From assembly GCF_900100665.1 (NCBI RefSeq), contig NZ_FNCS01000012.1, positions 24,225 through 88,224 on the forward strand: a stretch of DNA of 64,000 nt. Direction: 5' to 3'. Origin of the DNA: Pelagibacterium luteolum (GTDB taxonomy: Bacteria; Pseudomonadota; Alphaproteobacteria; Rhizobiales; Devosiaceae). The notes beneath the pieces are model-generated. The model did no database searches and was not told the origin of the DNA. It was given only the letters and a program-made list of their open reading frames with translations. Position numbers and translations under genes: made by a program. Below are positions 19,478 through 27,596 of the stretch, one piece after another; the stretch's first letter is position 1; the number at the start of each line of letters is the position of its first letter.

Positions 19478-20140
19478 ATGAGTCACCGCATCATCATCGT
19501 CGACGACCATCCGCTGTTTCGTTCGGCCCTGCGCCAGACGCTGGAAGGAACGGATGCCGACACGGCGTTTGAAGAGGCCGGCGACATCGAGGGGCTGACC
19601 TCGGCACTCGAAGCCAATCGCGATTGCGACCTCGTGCTGCTCGATCTCAACATGCCGGGCGTGCGTGGGTTCTCGGGGCTCCTCTTGCTGCGCGCGCAGT
19701 TTCCCGAAATCCCGGTGATGATCGTATCGGCTGTCGAGGATGTTTCGATCATCCGCCGCTGTTTCGATCTGGGCGCTTCGGGGTTCCTCTCGAAGTCCGA
19801 AAGCGCGGCGCGCATCCGGCAATCGATCGATACGATCCTTGCAGGCGGGCTTTGGGTGCCCGAGGGTGTCTCGCTCGATGGCGACGACGAACAGGCCGAG
19901 GTGCTGGCACGACTCGGCACGCTCACACCGCAGCAGATCCGCGTCCTGATGATGCTCTCGGACGGACTGATGAACAAGCAGATCGCCTATGAGCTTTCGA
20001 TTTCCGAGGCGACGGTCAAGGCGCACGTCTCGGCGATCCTGCAAAAGCTCGGGGTCGACAGCCGCACCCAGGCGGTGATTGCGTCGTCCAAGATCGAGCA
20101 GGGACATTTTTCGCAATTGTTCGAGAGCGCCGAAAGCTAG
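19478..20140 (+). CDS. LuxR/NarL-type response regulator
   Basis: 220 aa. The receiver (1-120) has a complete phosphorylation site: acidic pair DD (9-10), phospho-acceptor Asp56 in LLDLNMPG, and Lys in GFLSKSES. The C-terminal LuxR HTH (about 148-205, LTPQQIRVLMMLSDGLMNKQIAYELSISEATVKAHVSAIL) binds DNA. ATG 19478 follows GAGGA; a TTG nine bases earlier is less likely. No kinase is adjacent, but the hybrid kinase at 22201-23814 is of a type often paired with such regulators, so it is a candidate partner. Confidence 0.9.
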   Translation: MSHRIIIVDDHPLFRSALRQTLEGTDADTAFEEAGDIEGLTSALEANRDCDLVLLDLNMPGVRGFSGLLLLRAQFPEIPVMIVSAVEDVSIIRRCFDLGASGFLSKSESAARIRQSIDTILAGGLWVPEGVSLDGDDEQAEVLARLGTLTPQQIRVLMMLSDGLMNKQIAYELSISEATVKAHVSAILQKLGVDSRTQAVIASSKIEQGHFSQLFESAES

Positions 20141-20647
20141 GCTGAGCACGTGCGCAATCGCCCTCCGGCATTGCCATCGGGTCCCCGGCGATTTCAAAGA
20201 CGGCATGGGGCGATGAACGCTCCGCATGATTTTTGTTTTATATGAAGCGATCATCGCCCCATGCGTCCGGGATTTTGGGCTTATGGCGGCGTCTCGGGCT
20301 GGGGATTGTTGGAAGTCTCGGTTGCCCGATCCTCCCGGTGCCCCTCCGGGTTTCCCCGGTACGACGTGGACCTCGCAATCCACATCCGGCCATCCGTCCG
20401 CTTTGGGCCTTCCCTGCGGCGACCCCCAAGGAACCCGAACCAAACCCGCCCAAACGTTCGTTGCGCTTGCGTCCATCAACGCGGGTTCGTTGGGGGATTA
20501 TGGGGAAGATCGAGAGGGCGGGGATAAGTTATTTTTAGGGTGAGGGTGGTTGAGGGGGCGCTGAGACGCGGAGCCACAGGTGACCGATACCGCCCCGCGT
20601 TCGAAATCATCACTGACTTTCGGCGCGGGGCGAATGTGTGCCGCTGG
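20141..20647. other. 507-base region without a recognised gene
   Basis: Several overlapping open frames exist in more than one phase on both strands but none has a plausible composition, start site or family. The left part contains a 13-bp inverted repeat (separate entry); the middle is C-rich and the right end G-rich with a short T-run (ATTTTTAGG). I see no match to tmRNA, SRP RNA, 6S or RNase P consensus elements I know. It may hold a non-coding RNA or only the 3' and 5' flanks of the neighbours. Confidence 0.4.
20204..20263. repeat. Perfect 13-bp inverted repeat with 34-base spacer
   Basis: CATGGGGCGATGA at 20204-20216 and its exact reverse complement TCATCGCCCCATG at 20251-20263. The spacer is T-rich in its middle. 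It lies 64 bases after the response regulator stop and could form a long hairpin in RNA, act as a terminator without U-run, or be a protein site. Confidence 0.6.
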
Positions 20648-21073
20648 CTATTGCGGCAGAGCCTCGGGGGCGTACTGGGCGGCGAATTCGGGGCTGGGGG
20701 GGATGGGTTTGATGACGTCGATCAAAATGCCGTTGGGGTCGGTGAGGATGAAGTGGCGCTGGCCGAAATCTTCGTCGCGGATGTCGAGGACAATGTTCGC
20801 TTTGGCGTCTTTGAGTTGGGCATAGGCGGCGTCGACGTCTTCGACTTCAAAGCTCAGCAGGGCGCCACCGGTCTGGCCGCGATGGGCTTCGGGGATCGTC
20901 GCGTGGTCCTTGGCCAGAACGGCGAAATTGAACGCCGGGTTGGCCGTCGATTGCAGATGGACGTACCAATCGCTGTCGAACAGCGTCTTGAAGCCGAAAT
21001 GGTCGACATAAAAAGCGGCGGAGGTCGTCACGTTATCGGTCATGATGACGGGATAGAAGCTGGTCGGACGCAT
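20648..21073 (-). CDS. VOC-superfamily (glyoxalase/bleomycin-resistance-like) protein
   Basis: 141 aa. Vicinal-oxygen-chelate fold indicated by the start [25 protein letters not shown], the [15 protein letters not shown] helix and the [13 protein letters not shown] end. Such proteins are metal-dependent dioxygenases, isomerases or antibiotic-binding proteins; substrate unknown. ATG 21073 was chosen because AAAGGAAA stands about eight bases upstream. The gene is divergent from a TetR regulator and the shared promoter holds two matching palindromes, so TetR control is likely. Confidence 0.82.
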   Translation of the reverse strand: MRPTSFYPVIMTDNVTTSAAFYVDHFGFKTLFDSDWYVHLQSTANPAFNFAVLAKDHATIPEAHRGQTGGALLSFEVEDVDAAYAQLKDAKANIVLDIRDEDFGQRHFILTDPNGILIDVIKPIPPSPEFAAQYAPEALPQ

Positions 21074-21098
21074 GGGGGTTTCCTTTCGCTTGAAACAA

Positions 21099-21115
21099 AC
21101 ATACTGTCTGTATGT
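21099..21115. promoter_or_regulatory. Palindromic operator copy 1 (TetR-type)
   Basis: ACATACTGTCTGTATGT: six-base arms ACATAC/GTATGT around a five-base centre. It sits in the promoter of the VOC gene, about 26 bases from that start codon, and is repeated at 21128. Confidence 0.75.
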
Positions 21116-21127
21116 ATGATTGAAATA

Positions 21128-21144
21128 ACATACAGGCAGTATGT
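21128..21144. promoter_or_regulatory. Palindromic operator copy 2 (TetR-type)
   Basis: ACATACAGGCAGTATGT: same arms as copy 1, centre-to-centre distance 29 bases (nearly three helical turns). It ends immediately before the ATG assigned to the TetR gene, which implies leaderless translation or a start slightly further downstream. Confidence 0.75.
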
Positions 21145-21738
21145 ATGCAAGTGGTATTGAAACGGCGTTCGAACAAGGATCGCTCTGAGGGCACACGCGC
21201 GGCCCTGGTGGCGGCGGGGCGTGATCTGTTTGTCGAGCGGCCCTATGCCGACATCGGGACGCCCGAAATCGTGGCCAAGGCAGGGGTAACGCGGGGCGCG
21301 CTCTACCATCACTTCGCCGACAAGCGCGAATTGTTCGCTGCCGTGGTGGATGCGGAAGCTGCGGCGGTGGCGCGCGATATCATCCAGTCATCGCCCGATC
21401 CCACATCGGCCATGGAGGCGTTGATGGCCGGCGGCAGAGCCTATCTCGATGCCATGGCGGCGCCGGGGCGCACACGGCTTTTGCTGCTCGAAGGGCCGGC
21501 GGTGCTCGGACACGCCGAGGCGAAATCGATAGATATGTGCCACAGCGCCAGCGCGCTGCGCGATGGGCTGGCCTATGCGATAGAGACCGGGGCGCTGCAA
21601 AAGCTGGCGCTCGATCCGTTGACTGCAATGATTTCGGCAGCGTTCGATGCCGCAGCACTCGACATCGAGGCGGGCGGAAGCCGAGCGGATTGGGAAAAAA
21701 GCCTCGAAGCGATGATCAGGGGGCTGGCGCCGGCCTGA
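21145..21738 (+). CDS. TetR-family transcriptional regulator
   Basis: 197 aa. N-terminal HTH of the TetR type (about 14-60, with [47 protein letters not shown]) and an all-helical ligand domain. ATG 21145 abuts operator copy 2 and has no ribosome binding site; GTG 21151 and TTG 21157 are in-frame alternatives. Divergent orientation to the VOC gene plus two identical palindromes between them argue that it represses both itself and the VOC gene. The inducer is unknown. Its end is three bases from the convergent acetyltransferase gene. Confidence 0.88.
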   Translation: MQVVLKRRSNKDRSEGTRAALVAAGRDLFVERPYADIGTPEIVAKAGVTRGALYHHFADKRELFAAVVDAEAAAVARDIIQSSPDPTSAMEALMAGGRAYLDAMAAPGRTRLLLLEGPAVLGHAEAKSIDMCHSASALRDGLAYAIETGALQKLALDPLTAMISAAFDAAALDIEAGGSRADWEKSLEAMIRGLAPA

Positions 21739-21741
21739 CGT

Positions 21742-22197
21742 TCAATCGAGCGGCAGGGCCATGGTCCAGCTTTCGCGCTGGCCGAACGGCTCGGACGATT
21801 GCCGGGTGAAGCCGTGCTTTTGATAGAGTGCGACAGCAGCGTCATTTTCACGGAAGACACCAAGCGCGATGTGCCGGCAACCCGCCTCTCGGGCAGCGGA
21901 CTTGAGGGCGTGCATCAGCGCGTCGGCCAGCCCGGTTCTGCGCGCGGCCGGGCGCACGTAAAACCCGTGGATCGTTCCGGTTGCGCCAAACACACGCAGG
22001 AATGCGTTCGCTTCGTCGTTTCCGGCGACGAAGACATGAGCGCCCGATGCGATGGCATCGGCATAAGCCGTAATCGGGATGGTGCTTTCGTCATCGAGCG
22101 GCGTCATGAACGCTTCGGGATGATTGGCGATGGCTTCGAGTGAAAGCGTCCGCCAGAGCGCAGCGTCGTTCGGCGCAAGGCGTCGGACGAGGACCAT
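21742..22197 (-). CDS. GNAT-family N-acetyltransferase
   Basis: 151 aa acetyl-CoA-dependent acetyltransferase. The central pattern GFYVRPAARRTGLADALMHALKSAAREAG corresponds to GNAT motif A (acetyl-CoA pyrophosphate binding, R-x-x-G-x-A variant), followed by LGVFRENDAAVALYQKHGF (motif B, C-terminal Tyr region). Acceptor unknown. The start lies three bases after the stop of the hybrid kinase gene, so both are probably in one transcript. It could be a protein or small-molecule acetylase; the position behind a kinase does not decide this. Confidence 0.85.
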   Translation of the reverse strand: MVLVRRLAPNDAALWRTLSLEAIANHPEAFMTPLDDESTIPITAYADAIASGAHVFVAGNDEANAFLRVFGATGTIHGFYVRPAARRTGLADALMHALKSAAREAGCRHIALGVFRENDAAVALYQKHGFTRQSSEPFGQRESWTMALPLD

Positions 22198-22200
22198 CCG

Positions 22201-23814
22201 CTAAAGCTGCTTGCTCATCTGGGTGAGTAGGGCACGCAGCGCTGCGGGTTTGACGGGCTTGTTGAGCACGGGCGTGCCGCGCGTTTCGGCGAGTTGGCGG
22301 ACGGCAGGGGTCTGGTCGGCGGTGACGAGGACGGTGGGGAGATGGCCGCCGACGATCTGTTTGAGCCATTCGATGGCATCCAGCCCCGAGGTCTGGTCGA
22401 GGTGGTAGTCCATCAAAACGAGATCGGGCACCCAGCCCTCGAGCATGCCCAGTTGCGCGATTTCCTTGAGAGAAGTCGCGGTACGCACATCGCAGCCCCA
22501 GTTTTCAAGCAAGCCGGACATGGCATCGAGGATCGAGCGTTCATTGTCGACGCAGAGGACGTGCAGTCCGTCGAACTGGCTCGGCGCGCGCTGCGGCGCT
22601 TCTTCGACCGGCTGCGGAGTAAGCTTGCCGTCCTTGACCAACGGTACGAATACCGAAAACCGTGAGCCGGCGCCGACCTTGCTTTCGATATCCATGGGAT
22701 GATCGAGCGCGGCAACGATGCGCTGCACGATCGAGAGGCCCAGGCCCAAGCCCGGCGCAATGCGGGCGCCCTGTTCGAGGCGGGAGAACTCGGTGAAGAT
22801 CAATTGGTGCTGGTGCCGATCGATGCCGATGCCGGTATCGATGACGTCGAGCCGAACCGTGTCGCCGCGCTGGCGGCAGCCGACCAGGACGCGGCCACCG
22901 GGGCGGGTGTATTTGACGGCGTTCGAGACGAGGTTCTGGATGACGCGCGCCAACAGCATACGATCGGACCGGACCGAAAACGAAGCGCCAACGACGCGCA
23001 GCTCGATATTTTTCTCGTTGGCCAGCGGCTGGAACTCGACTTCGATTTTCTTGAGCAGGTCGAGGATATCGAAATTGGTGCGCGAGACCTTGAGCGCGCC
23101 CGAATCCATACGCGAAATGTCGAGGAGGGTCGACATGATGTCTTCGACGGCGTTGAGCGCGGCGTCGATCGAGCCGGCGAGATCCGCCGTGGGCGTGCCG
23201 CGCGTGCGTTCGAACAGCGTCGAGGTGTAGAGCCGGGCGGCGTTGAGCGGTTGCAGCAGGTCGTGGCTGGCGGCGGCGAGAAAGCGGGTCTTTTCGTGAT
23301 TGGCGGCGTCGGCCTTGGCGCGCGCCTTTTCCAGTTCGGCATTGAGGATCGTCAGGGCGCGGGTGCGATCGTTGACCCGCGCTTCGAGGGTGTGGTTGAT
23401 CTGTTCGAGCGCCGCTTCGGCACGTGCGCGGTCGGTGACATCGGAGAACGAGACGACAAGACTGCCATCGCTCATGCGGCTCGTGTGAATTTCGAGCTGG
23501 TTGCCGGCCATGTTGGAGCGCTGGGTGAGCGTCGTTGGCTCGGATGTGATCAGGCGTCGGCGTTGGCTGGCCAGAACGGCGGGCGTGCCGGGTCCCAGAT
23601 CGCCGCGGCGGGCGATGAACAAAAGGACGTCATCTATAGAGGTGCCCGGTACCGATAGATCGGCCGGAAGCGCCAGCCCGGACCGATAGGTTGCATTGGA
23701 GACGACCAGCCGCATGTCGGCGTCGTAAACCGCGATGCCATAGGGCAAGTGGTTGATCGGTCCCGACAGGGCGGGGCCGTCGAACGGATGCGGCTGGCGG
23801 GTCGGCTCGACCAT
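22201..23814 (-). CDS. PAS-containing hybrid sensor histidine kinase with C-terminal receiver
   Basis: 537 aa, no transmembrane segment, so a cytosolic sensor. Order: PAS domain (about 18-125, GIAVYDADMRLVVSNATYRSG), coiled linker, HisKA with phospho-accepting His184 in FLAAASHDLLQPLNAARLY, HATPase (N box NLVSNAVKYT, G boxes DTGIGI and GLGLGLSI), and a receiver with Asp near 469 in DLVLMDYHL. The HDLLQPLNA dimerisation motif is typical of the PAS-7 hybrid kinases that feed LuxR-type regulators in alphaproteobacteria. The regulator at 19478 is a reasonable partner; this is inference. Confidence 0.9.
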   Translation of the reverse strand: MVEPTRQPHPFDGPALSGPINHLPYGIAVYDADMRLVVSNATYRSGLALPADLSVPGTSIDDVLLFIARRGDLGPGTPAVLASQRRRLITSEPTTLTQRSNMAGNQLEIHTSRMSDGSLVVSFSDVTDRARAEAALEQINHTLEARVNDRTRALTILNAELEKARAKADAANHEKTRFLAAASHDLLQPLNAARLYTSTLFERTRGTPTADLAGSIDAALNAVEDIMSTLLDISRMDSGALKVSRTNFDILDLLKKIEVEFQPLANEKNIELRVVGASFSVRSDRMLLARVIQNLVSNAVKYTRPGGRVLVGCRQRGDTVRLDVIDTGIGIDRHQHQLIFTEFSRLEQGARIAPGLGLGLSIVQRIVAALDHPMDIESKVGAGSRFSVFVPLVKDGKLTPQPVEEAPQRAPSQFDGLHVLCVDNERSILDAMSGLLENWGCDVRTATSLKEIAQLGMLEGWVPDLVLMDYHLDQTSGLDAIEWLKQIVGGHLPTVLVTADQTPAVRQLAETRGTPVLNKPVKPAALRALLTQMSKQL

Positions 23815-23956
23815 TTCCGGGACCTCTCAGGTTCGTCCTGTCGTGGCCCTTCGAGAGGATCGATGTCAAGCTATCCCAATGGACAATAGGCTCAATTTGG
23901 CGCTAGCGTCGTCAGCGCCCCATGCTCGGGGCAGAGACTGGACAGGAGACGAACCC

Positions 23957-24403
23957 ATGTCACTTCTAAAGGAATTCAAGGAATTCGCCATCAAGGGCAA
24001 TATGGTGGAGCTGGCGATCGGTATCGTCATCGGCACCGCCTTTACCGCCATCGTCAATTCGATCGTCAACGACATTTTCATGCCACTGGTCGGGTTGATC
24101 CTGGGCGGTGTGGATTTTTCCAACCTCTTTATCGTTCTGTCCAATCCCAATGACGTCGCCGTGCCGTCGCTGGCCGTTGCGCAGGAACTGGGCATCGCAA
24201 CGCTCAATATCGGCCTGTTCATCAACGCCACTGTGCGGTTTACAGTGATCGCTATCGTTCTGTTCATGCTGGTCAAGCTGATCAATCGCCTGCGCCGTGA
24301 AAAAGCCGCCGAGCCTGCGCCCGAAGTGCCCCCCGCACCCTCGCGCGAAGAAGCGCTGCTCACCGAGATTCGTGATGCGTTGCGGGCACGTCCCCTGAAC
24401 TGA
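23957..24403 (+). CDS. mscL: Large-conductance mechanosensitive channel
   Basis: 148 aa homopentameric osmotic safety valve of the inner membrane. Diagnostic features: N-terminal amphipathic helix MSLLKEFKEFAIKGN, pore-lining TM1 VELAIGIVIGTAFTAIVNSIVNDIFMPLVG, a periplasmic loop, TM2 FINATVRFTVIAIVLFMLVKLIN, and a C-terminal charged helix (SREEALLTEIRDALR). ATG 23957 is preceded by AGGAG; longer in-frame extensions are not family-like. A GC-rich hairpin follows the gene. Confidence 0.96.
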   Translation: MSLLKEFKEFAIKGNMVELAIGIVIGTAFTAIVNSIVNDIFMPLVGLILGGVDFSNLFIVLSNPNDVAVPSLAVAQELGIATLNIGLFINATVRFTVIAIVLFMLVKLINRLRREKAAEPAPEVPPAPSREEALLTEIRDALRARPLN

Positions 24404-24417
24404 TCGCAGACGCTGCG

Positions 24418-24441
24418 CCTCTCCCGGTTTGCCGGGAGGGG
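24418..24441 (+). terminator. GC-rich hairpin after mscL
   Basis: CCTCTCCCGG and CCGGGAGGGG form a ten-base-pair stem (one G-U pair) with a TTTG loop, 15 bases after the mscL stop. No T-run follows, so termination efficiency is uncertain. Confidence 0.55.
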
Positions 24442-24912
24442 CGATCGCGATTTGGGTGAGGCCAATCCTCGCGAATCGCCATCTTCCATACAGGACTTGA
24501 GACCTAACATGTTAGCGACGTGCTCAACGCTGCACGGCGTGTCTATCGACGAAATAGGTTGTCTGTCTCAAGATTTACGTATTACTCCCTATTGCTTTAG
24601 TTTTTATAAGACTGTAGTCCTATTTGTAGGTAGTCGAGTCTAGGGAGATTCCCGGACGGCTGATTTGACTGCCTGTAGCAAACTTCGTGCGCGATTACGC
24701 TTACGGATCGCGAGGCGGACCACAGTCTGGAGAATGGCCCTGTAGCGGGCGCCGGGACCGTCGCGTTCCGGCGGACACCATGTCTTTGCCTCTGGTTTGC
24801 CGATCTGTGACGGGTCGATGGCTGCTCTCACCGAGCGGTCGAAAACAGACGGTTTAAACGCAAGTGCCCGGCGGCAACGCCATTGGAGGGCCCTGCCCAA
24901 AGGAGATGGTCA
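24442..24912. other. Intergenic region, AT-rich in its middle, upstream of a FixJ-like regulator
   Basis: No convincing gene. From 24486 to 24660 the sequence is distinctly AT-richer than its surroundings. It contains a perfect 12-bp palindrome CTAACATGTTAG (24504-24515) and GACTGTAGTC nearby. The second half returns to normal composition. It probably holds the promoter and operator of the regulator at 24913. Confidence 0.4.
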
Positions 24913-25548
24913 ATGACTGCCGAAATTTCCTACCGCCCCTTTCTCAACCGCGACCGGCTGGTCCATATCGGCGATAGCGACGTGTCGACATGCCAATCGC
25001 TCGACGTGCTGTTCAAGCTCGAAGGGTTTCAGACCGTCGTGTCGCGCAACAGCGATGAGTTCATCGCTCGCTTCGGGCAGCGGCGGCCCGATGTCGTGAT
25101 CCTCAATTTCAGGCTGATGGGTGAGGACATGATGCCGGCGCTGCGGCGCATCAAGGACATGCGCGCGGGCATCCCCGTCTTCATGCTCGCCGATGCGCCC
25201 GACGTGGACGGGACGGTCGAAGCCATGCGATCGGGTGCCAGTGATGTGTTCGTCAAGCCCGTCGACAATGAGCGCTTCGTGCGCGCCGTGCGCGAAACGC
25301 TGCGCCGCGACGTGCATCTCAATGCCGCCAGCGAGGGGCAGCGCGATGTGGAGATCCGGGGCTTTGCCCAATTGACCCCGCGCGAACGCGAGGTGCTGCA
25401 ACTTGTAACCAACGGCCAATCCAACAAGGAAGCGGGGCGCGAACTGGGCATCTCCCCGCGCACTATAGAGGTGCACCGGGCGAGGGTCATGGACAAGCTC
25501 GGCGCGCGCAACACCGCCGACCTGATCCGCATCGTTCTAACGAGTTAG
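24913..25548 (+). CDS. FixJ/LuxR-type regulator with atypical receiver (phospho-acceptor Asp replaced by Asn)
   Basis: 211 aa. The N-terminal domain has the receiver fold but the phospho-site reads VVILNFRLMG, with Asn65 where family members have Asp; the first acidic pair is GD instead of DD; the conserved Thr/Ser position is Ala93 (MLADAP). Lys115 (FVKPVDNE) remains. The C-terminal LuxR HTH is normal (LTPREREVLQLVTNGQSNKEAGRELGISPRTIEVHRARVMDKL). It therefore probably works without phosphorylation. ATG 24913 follows AAGGAG at eight bases. Single gene, convergent with MarR. Confidence 0.88.
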   Translation: MTAEISYRPFLNRDRLVHIGDSDVSTCQSLDVLFKLEGFQTVVSRNSDEFIARFGQRRPDVVILNFRLMGEDMMPALRRIKDMRAGIPVFMLADAPDVDGTVEAMRSGASDVFVKPVDNERFVRAVRETLRRDVHLNAASEGQRDVEIRGFAQLTPREREVLQLVTNGQSNKEAGRELGISPRTIEVHRARVMDKLGARNTADLIRIVLTS

Positions 25549-25997
25549 CCCGCGAGCCCTGCAAGTTGCCCTGCCGCGAGCGGCCGACCTGAGGCCGCGA
25601 GGGCGGCGTCGATCTCGGCGTGGGTCTGGGTCCAAATTGGTACGGCGCGAGCCAGAAGGGCCATGCCCTCGGAGGTGAGCCCAAGGCGACGGCTGCGACG
25701 GTCGGCGGCATCGGGCGCGACCGTAAGGAGCCCGCGCCGTTCGAGCGGCTTGAGGGCCGCGGTCAGCGTCGTCCGGTCCATGGCCAGAAGATTGGCGACG
25801 GACCCCAGGGTCGGAGGCTCGGGGCGGTTGAGGGACATCAGGAGCGAGAACTGGCCATTGGTGAGGTCCAGCGGCCGGAAGGCGTCATCGAACCGTCGCG
25901 CAAGGGTGCGTGCCGCGCGCTGGGTGGCCAGGCACAGGCAGGTGTCGCGAACATGGAGGGTCGTGGCGTAGGGTATTGGGGCGAGTGTCTTTGACAT
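25545..25997 (-). CDS. MarR-family transcriptional regulator
   Basis: 150 aa winged-helix dimeric repressor. The DNA-binding core is PPTLGSVANLLAMDRTTLTAALKPLERRGLLTVAPDAADRRSRRLGLTSEG, with the DRRSR wing typical of MarR. Cys residues near the N-terminus (TCLCLATQRAARTL) could respond to oxidants, as in some family members. It is divergent from the DUF1428-GST pair with a perfect palindrome in between, so it probably represses that operon and itself. Its 3' end overlaps the FixJ-like gene by four bases. Confidence 0.88.
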   Translation of the reverse strand: MSKTLAPIPYATTLHVRDTCLCLATQRAARTLARRFDDAFRPLDLTNGQFSLLMSLNRPEPPTLGSVANLLAMDRTTLTAALKPLERRGLLTVAPDAADRRSRRLGLTSEGMALLARAVPIWTQTHAEIDAALAASGRPLAAGQLAGLAG

Positions 25998-26006
25998 GTC
26001 ACGATC

Positions 26007-26022
26007 ATGTTGATATCAACAT
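26007..26022. promoter_or_regulatory. Perfect 16-bp palindrome, probable MarR operator
   Basis: ATGTTGATATCAACAT is identical to its reverse complement. It lies ten bases upstream of the marR-like start and about 55 bases upstream of the DUF1428 gene, the usual place for a MarR dimer site. Confidence 0.78.
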
Positions 26023-26077
26023 AAATGTCAATGCGACGCCGTGACCGGGGGCCGGCTGTCTGCGAAGGGAGATTGTC

Positions 26078-26794
26078 ATGACCTATGTGATGGGTTTTGT
26101 CGCCGCTGTTCCAAATGCCAACAGGGACGACTACCGGAAGTTTGCCGCGGACTCGGTCGACTATTTCAAAGGGCTCGGCGCCACGCGCATGCTCGAGACC
26201 TGGGCCGATGATGTACCCAAGGGCGAAAAGACCGACTTTTACCGCGCCGTTGCTGCGAAAGACGACGAAGCGATCGTTTTCTCGCTCCAGTCGTTTCCCG
26301 ACAAGGCAACTGCCGACGCGGCCAATGAGAAGATGATGAACGACCCGGCCATGGCCGACATGGGCGCCAAGATGCCCTTTGACGGTGCGCGGATGATTTA
26401 TGGTGGGTTCGAGGCGATGTCCGAGCACGAGGGCAAGGGCCATGCAGGCTATGTCGAGGGCTCGGTAATCGCGGTGCCCAATACCGCGCGAGATGCCTAT
26501 CAGGCCTATACCAACGCTATGTCCGAGATGTTCATCGAAAGCGGCGCGGTGCGCAGCGTCGATGCCTGGGGCGACATGGTGCCAGACGGCAAGCAGACCG
26601 ATTTCAAGAAAGCGGTTGCCGCAAAGCCTGACGAGACCGTGGTGTTTGGCTGGATCGAATGGCCGTCCAAGGCCGTGCGCGACGCTGCCTGGGGCAAGCT
26701 GATGGCCGACCCGCGCATGCAGGCCGAAACGGCGCCGGGGATCGATGAATCGCGTCGCATATTTGGTGGGTTTGTACCCATCCTCGACGCCTGA
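26078..26794 (+). CDS. Tandem DUF1428 protein
   Basis: 238 aa made of two DUF1428 units in a row (about 1-117 and 122-236). Each unit starts YVMGFVAAVPNANRDDYRKF or YVEGSVIAVPNTARDAYQAY, continues with a WADDVPKGEKTDFYRAV or WGDMVPDGKQTDFKKAV block, and ends RMIYGGFE or RRIFGGFV. Single-unit members form dimers with a ferredoxin-like alpha/beta-barrel fold; this gene fuses the two halves. Activity is unknown. The neighbouring glutathione transferase starts one base inside the stop, so both are coupled, probably under MarR control. Confidence 0.8.
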   Translation: MTYVMGFVAAVPNANRDDYRKFAADSVDYFKGLGATRMLETWADDVPKGEKTDFYRAVAAKDDEAIVFSLQSFPDKATADAANEKMMNDPAMADMGAKMPFDGARMIYGGFEAMSEHEGKGHAGYVEGSVIAVPNTARDAYQAYTNAMSEMFIESGAVRSVDAWGDMVPDGKQTDFKKAVAAKPDETVVFGWIEWPSKAVRDAAWGKLMADPRMQAETAPGIDESRRIFGGFVPILDA

Positions 26795-27429
26795 TGATCA
26801 CCGTCTGGACCTATGATTGGGTGCCCAACGGGCCGCGTGGCCACGTCCGTGACATTCGGCTGCGATGGGCGCTCGAAGAGGCGGGATTGGACTATGTCGT
26901 CAAATCGGTGCCCTTCGATGGTCGTGGTCCGGACCATATCGCCCGCCAACCCTTTGGGCAGATCCCGTTCATCGACGATGGCGAGGTCACGCTCTTTGAA
27001 AGCGGAGCGTGCCTTCTCTACATCGCGCGTAAGAGTGAGGTCTTGATGCCGCGCGATGGTAAAGGCGAGGCCGACGTCACCCAATGGCTGATCGCGGCAC
27101 TCAATTCAGTCGAGATGGTTTCGGTGCCCTGGTGGTTCATCGACAAGCCCGGGCAGGGCGATAACCCCCTGGGCGGCTGGCTGCGCAGCCGCTTCGAACG
27201 CCTCGATGCAGCACTGGGCGATCGCGACTGGTTTGCGCAGTCGGGCTTTTCGGTCGCCGACATCATGATGGCCGACACGCTGCGCGTGCCCCTCAAGCGC
27301 GGCGCGCTCGATACCTATCCCAAGCTCATCGCCTATGTCGAACGCGCCCTTGCCCGCCCGGCCTTCAAGAAAGCCTATGACGACCAACTGGCCCATTTCG
27401 CGGCCGGGGACCGAGCGCGGGCAAGTTGA
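26794..27429 (+). CDS. Glutathione S-transferase
   Basis: 211 aa. Thioredoxin-like N-terminal domain (about 1-80) with the cis-Pro motif FGQIPFIDDGEVTLFESGACLLYIARK, and an all-helical C-terminal domain with FSVADIMMADTLRV (the conserved N-capping/hydrophobic-staple Asp) and the end YVERALARPAFKKAYDDQ. It conjugates or reduces electrophiles with glutathione; the substrate is not inferable. TGATG overlap with the DUF1428 gene makes an operon. Together with MarR this looks like an electrophile or xenobiotic response unit. Confidence 0.9.
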   Translation: MITVWTYDWVPNGPRGHVRDIRLRWALEEAGLDYVVKSVPFDGRGPDHIARQPFGQIPFIDDGEVTLFESGACLLYIARKSEVLMPRDGKGEADVTQWLIAALNSVEMVSVPWWFIDKPGQGDNPLGGWLRSRFERLDAALGDRDWFAQSGFSVADIMMADTLRVPLKRGALDTYPKLIAYVERALARPAFKKAYDDQLAHFAAGDRARAS

Positions 27430-27596
27430 CATAGGGAACGGAGGGTGGTCTCTTTTAAGGAGGCTGATACGGCCCGCCGCTCGCGCCCACTGGGTTTGGT
27501 GAACGTATCGATCGATATCCAACGGTTTGACCTTGATGGGCAAGCTGTCGGTAACGCGGGCGCTGACACCGATCTTGCCCCAGCAAGGATCAGATC

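Noticed and set aside
20226..20543. About 105-codon open frames in the 20.2-20.5 kb gap
   Set aside because: Three phases and the opposite strand are open over the same bases, composition is Pro/Gly/Arg-rich in each, and no start site is supported.
24640..24900. 86-codon minus-strand ORF between mscL and the FixJ-like regulator
   Set aside because: Arg-rich, no ribosome site, and it occupies the likely promoter region of the regulator.
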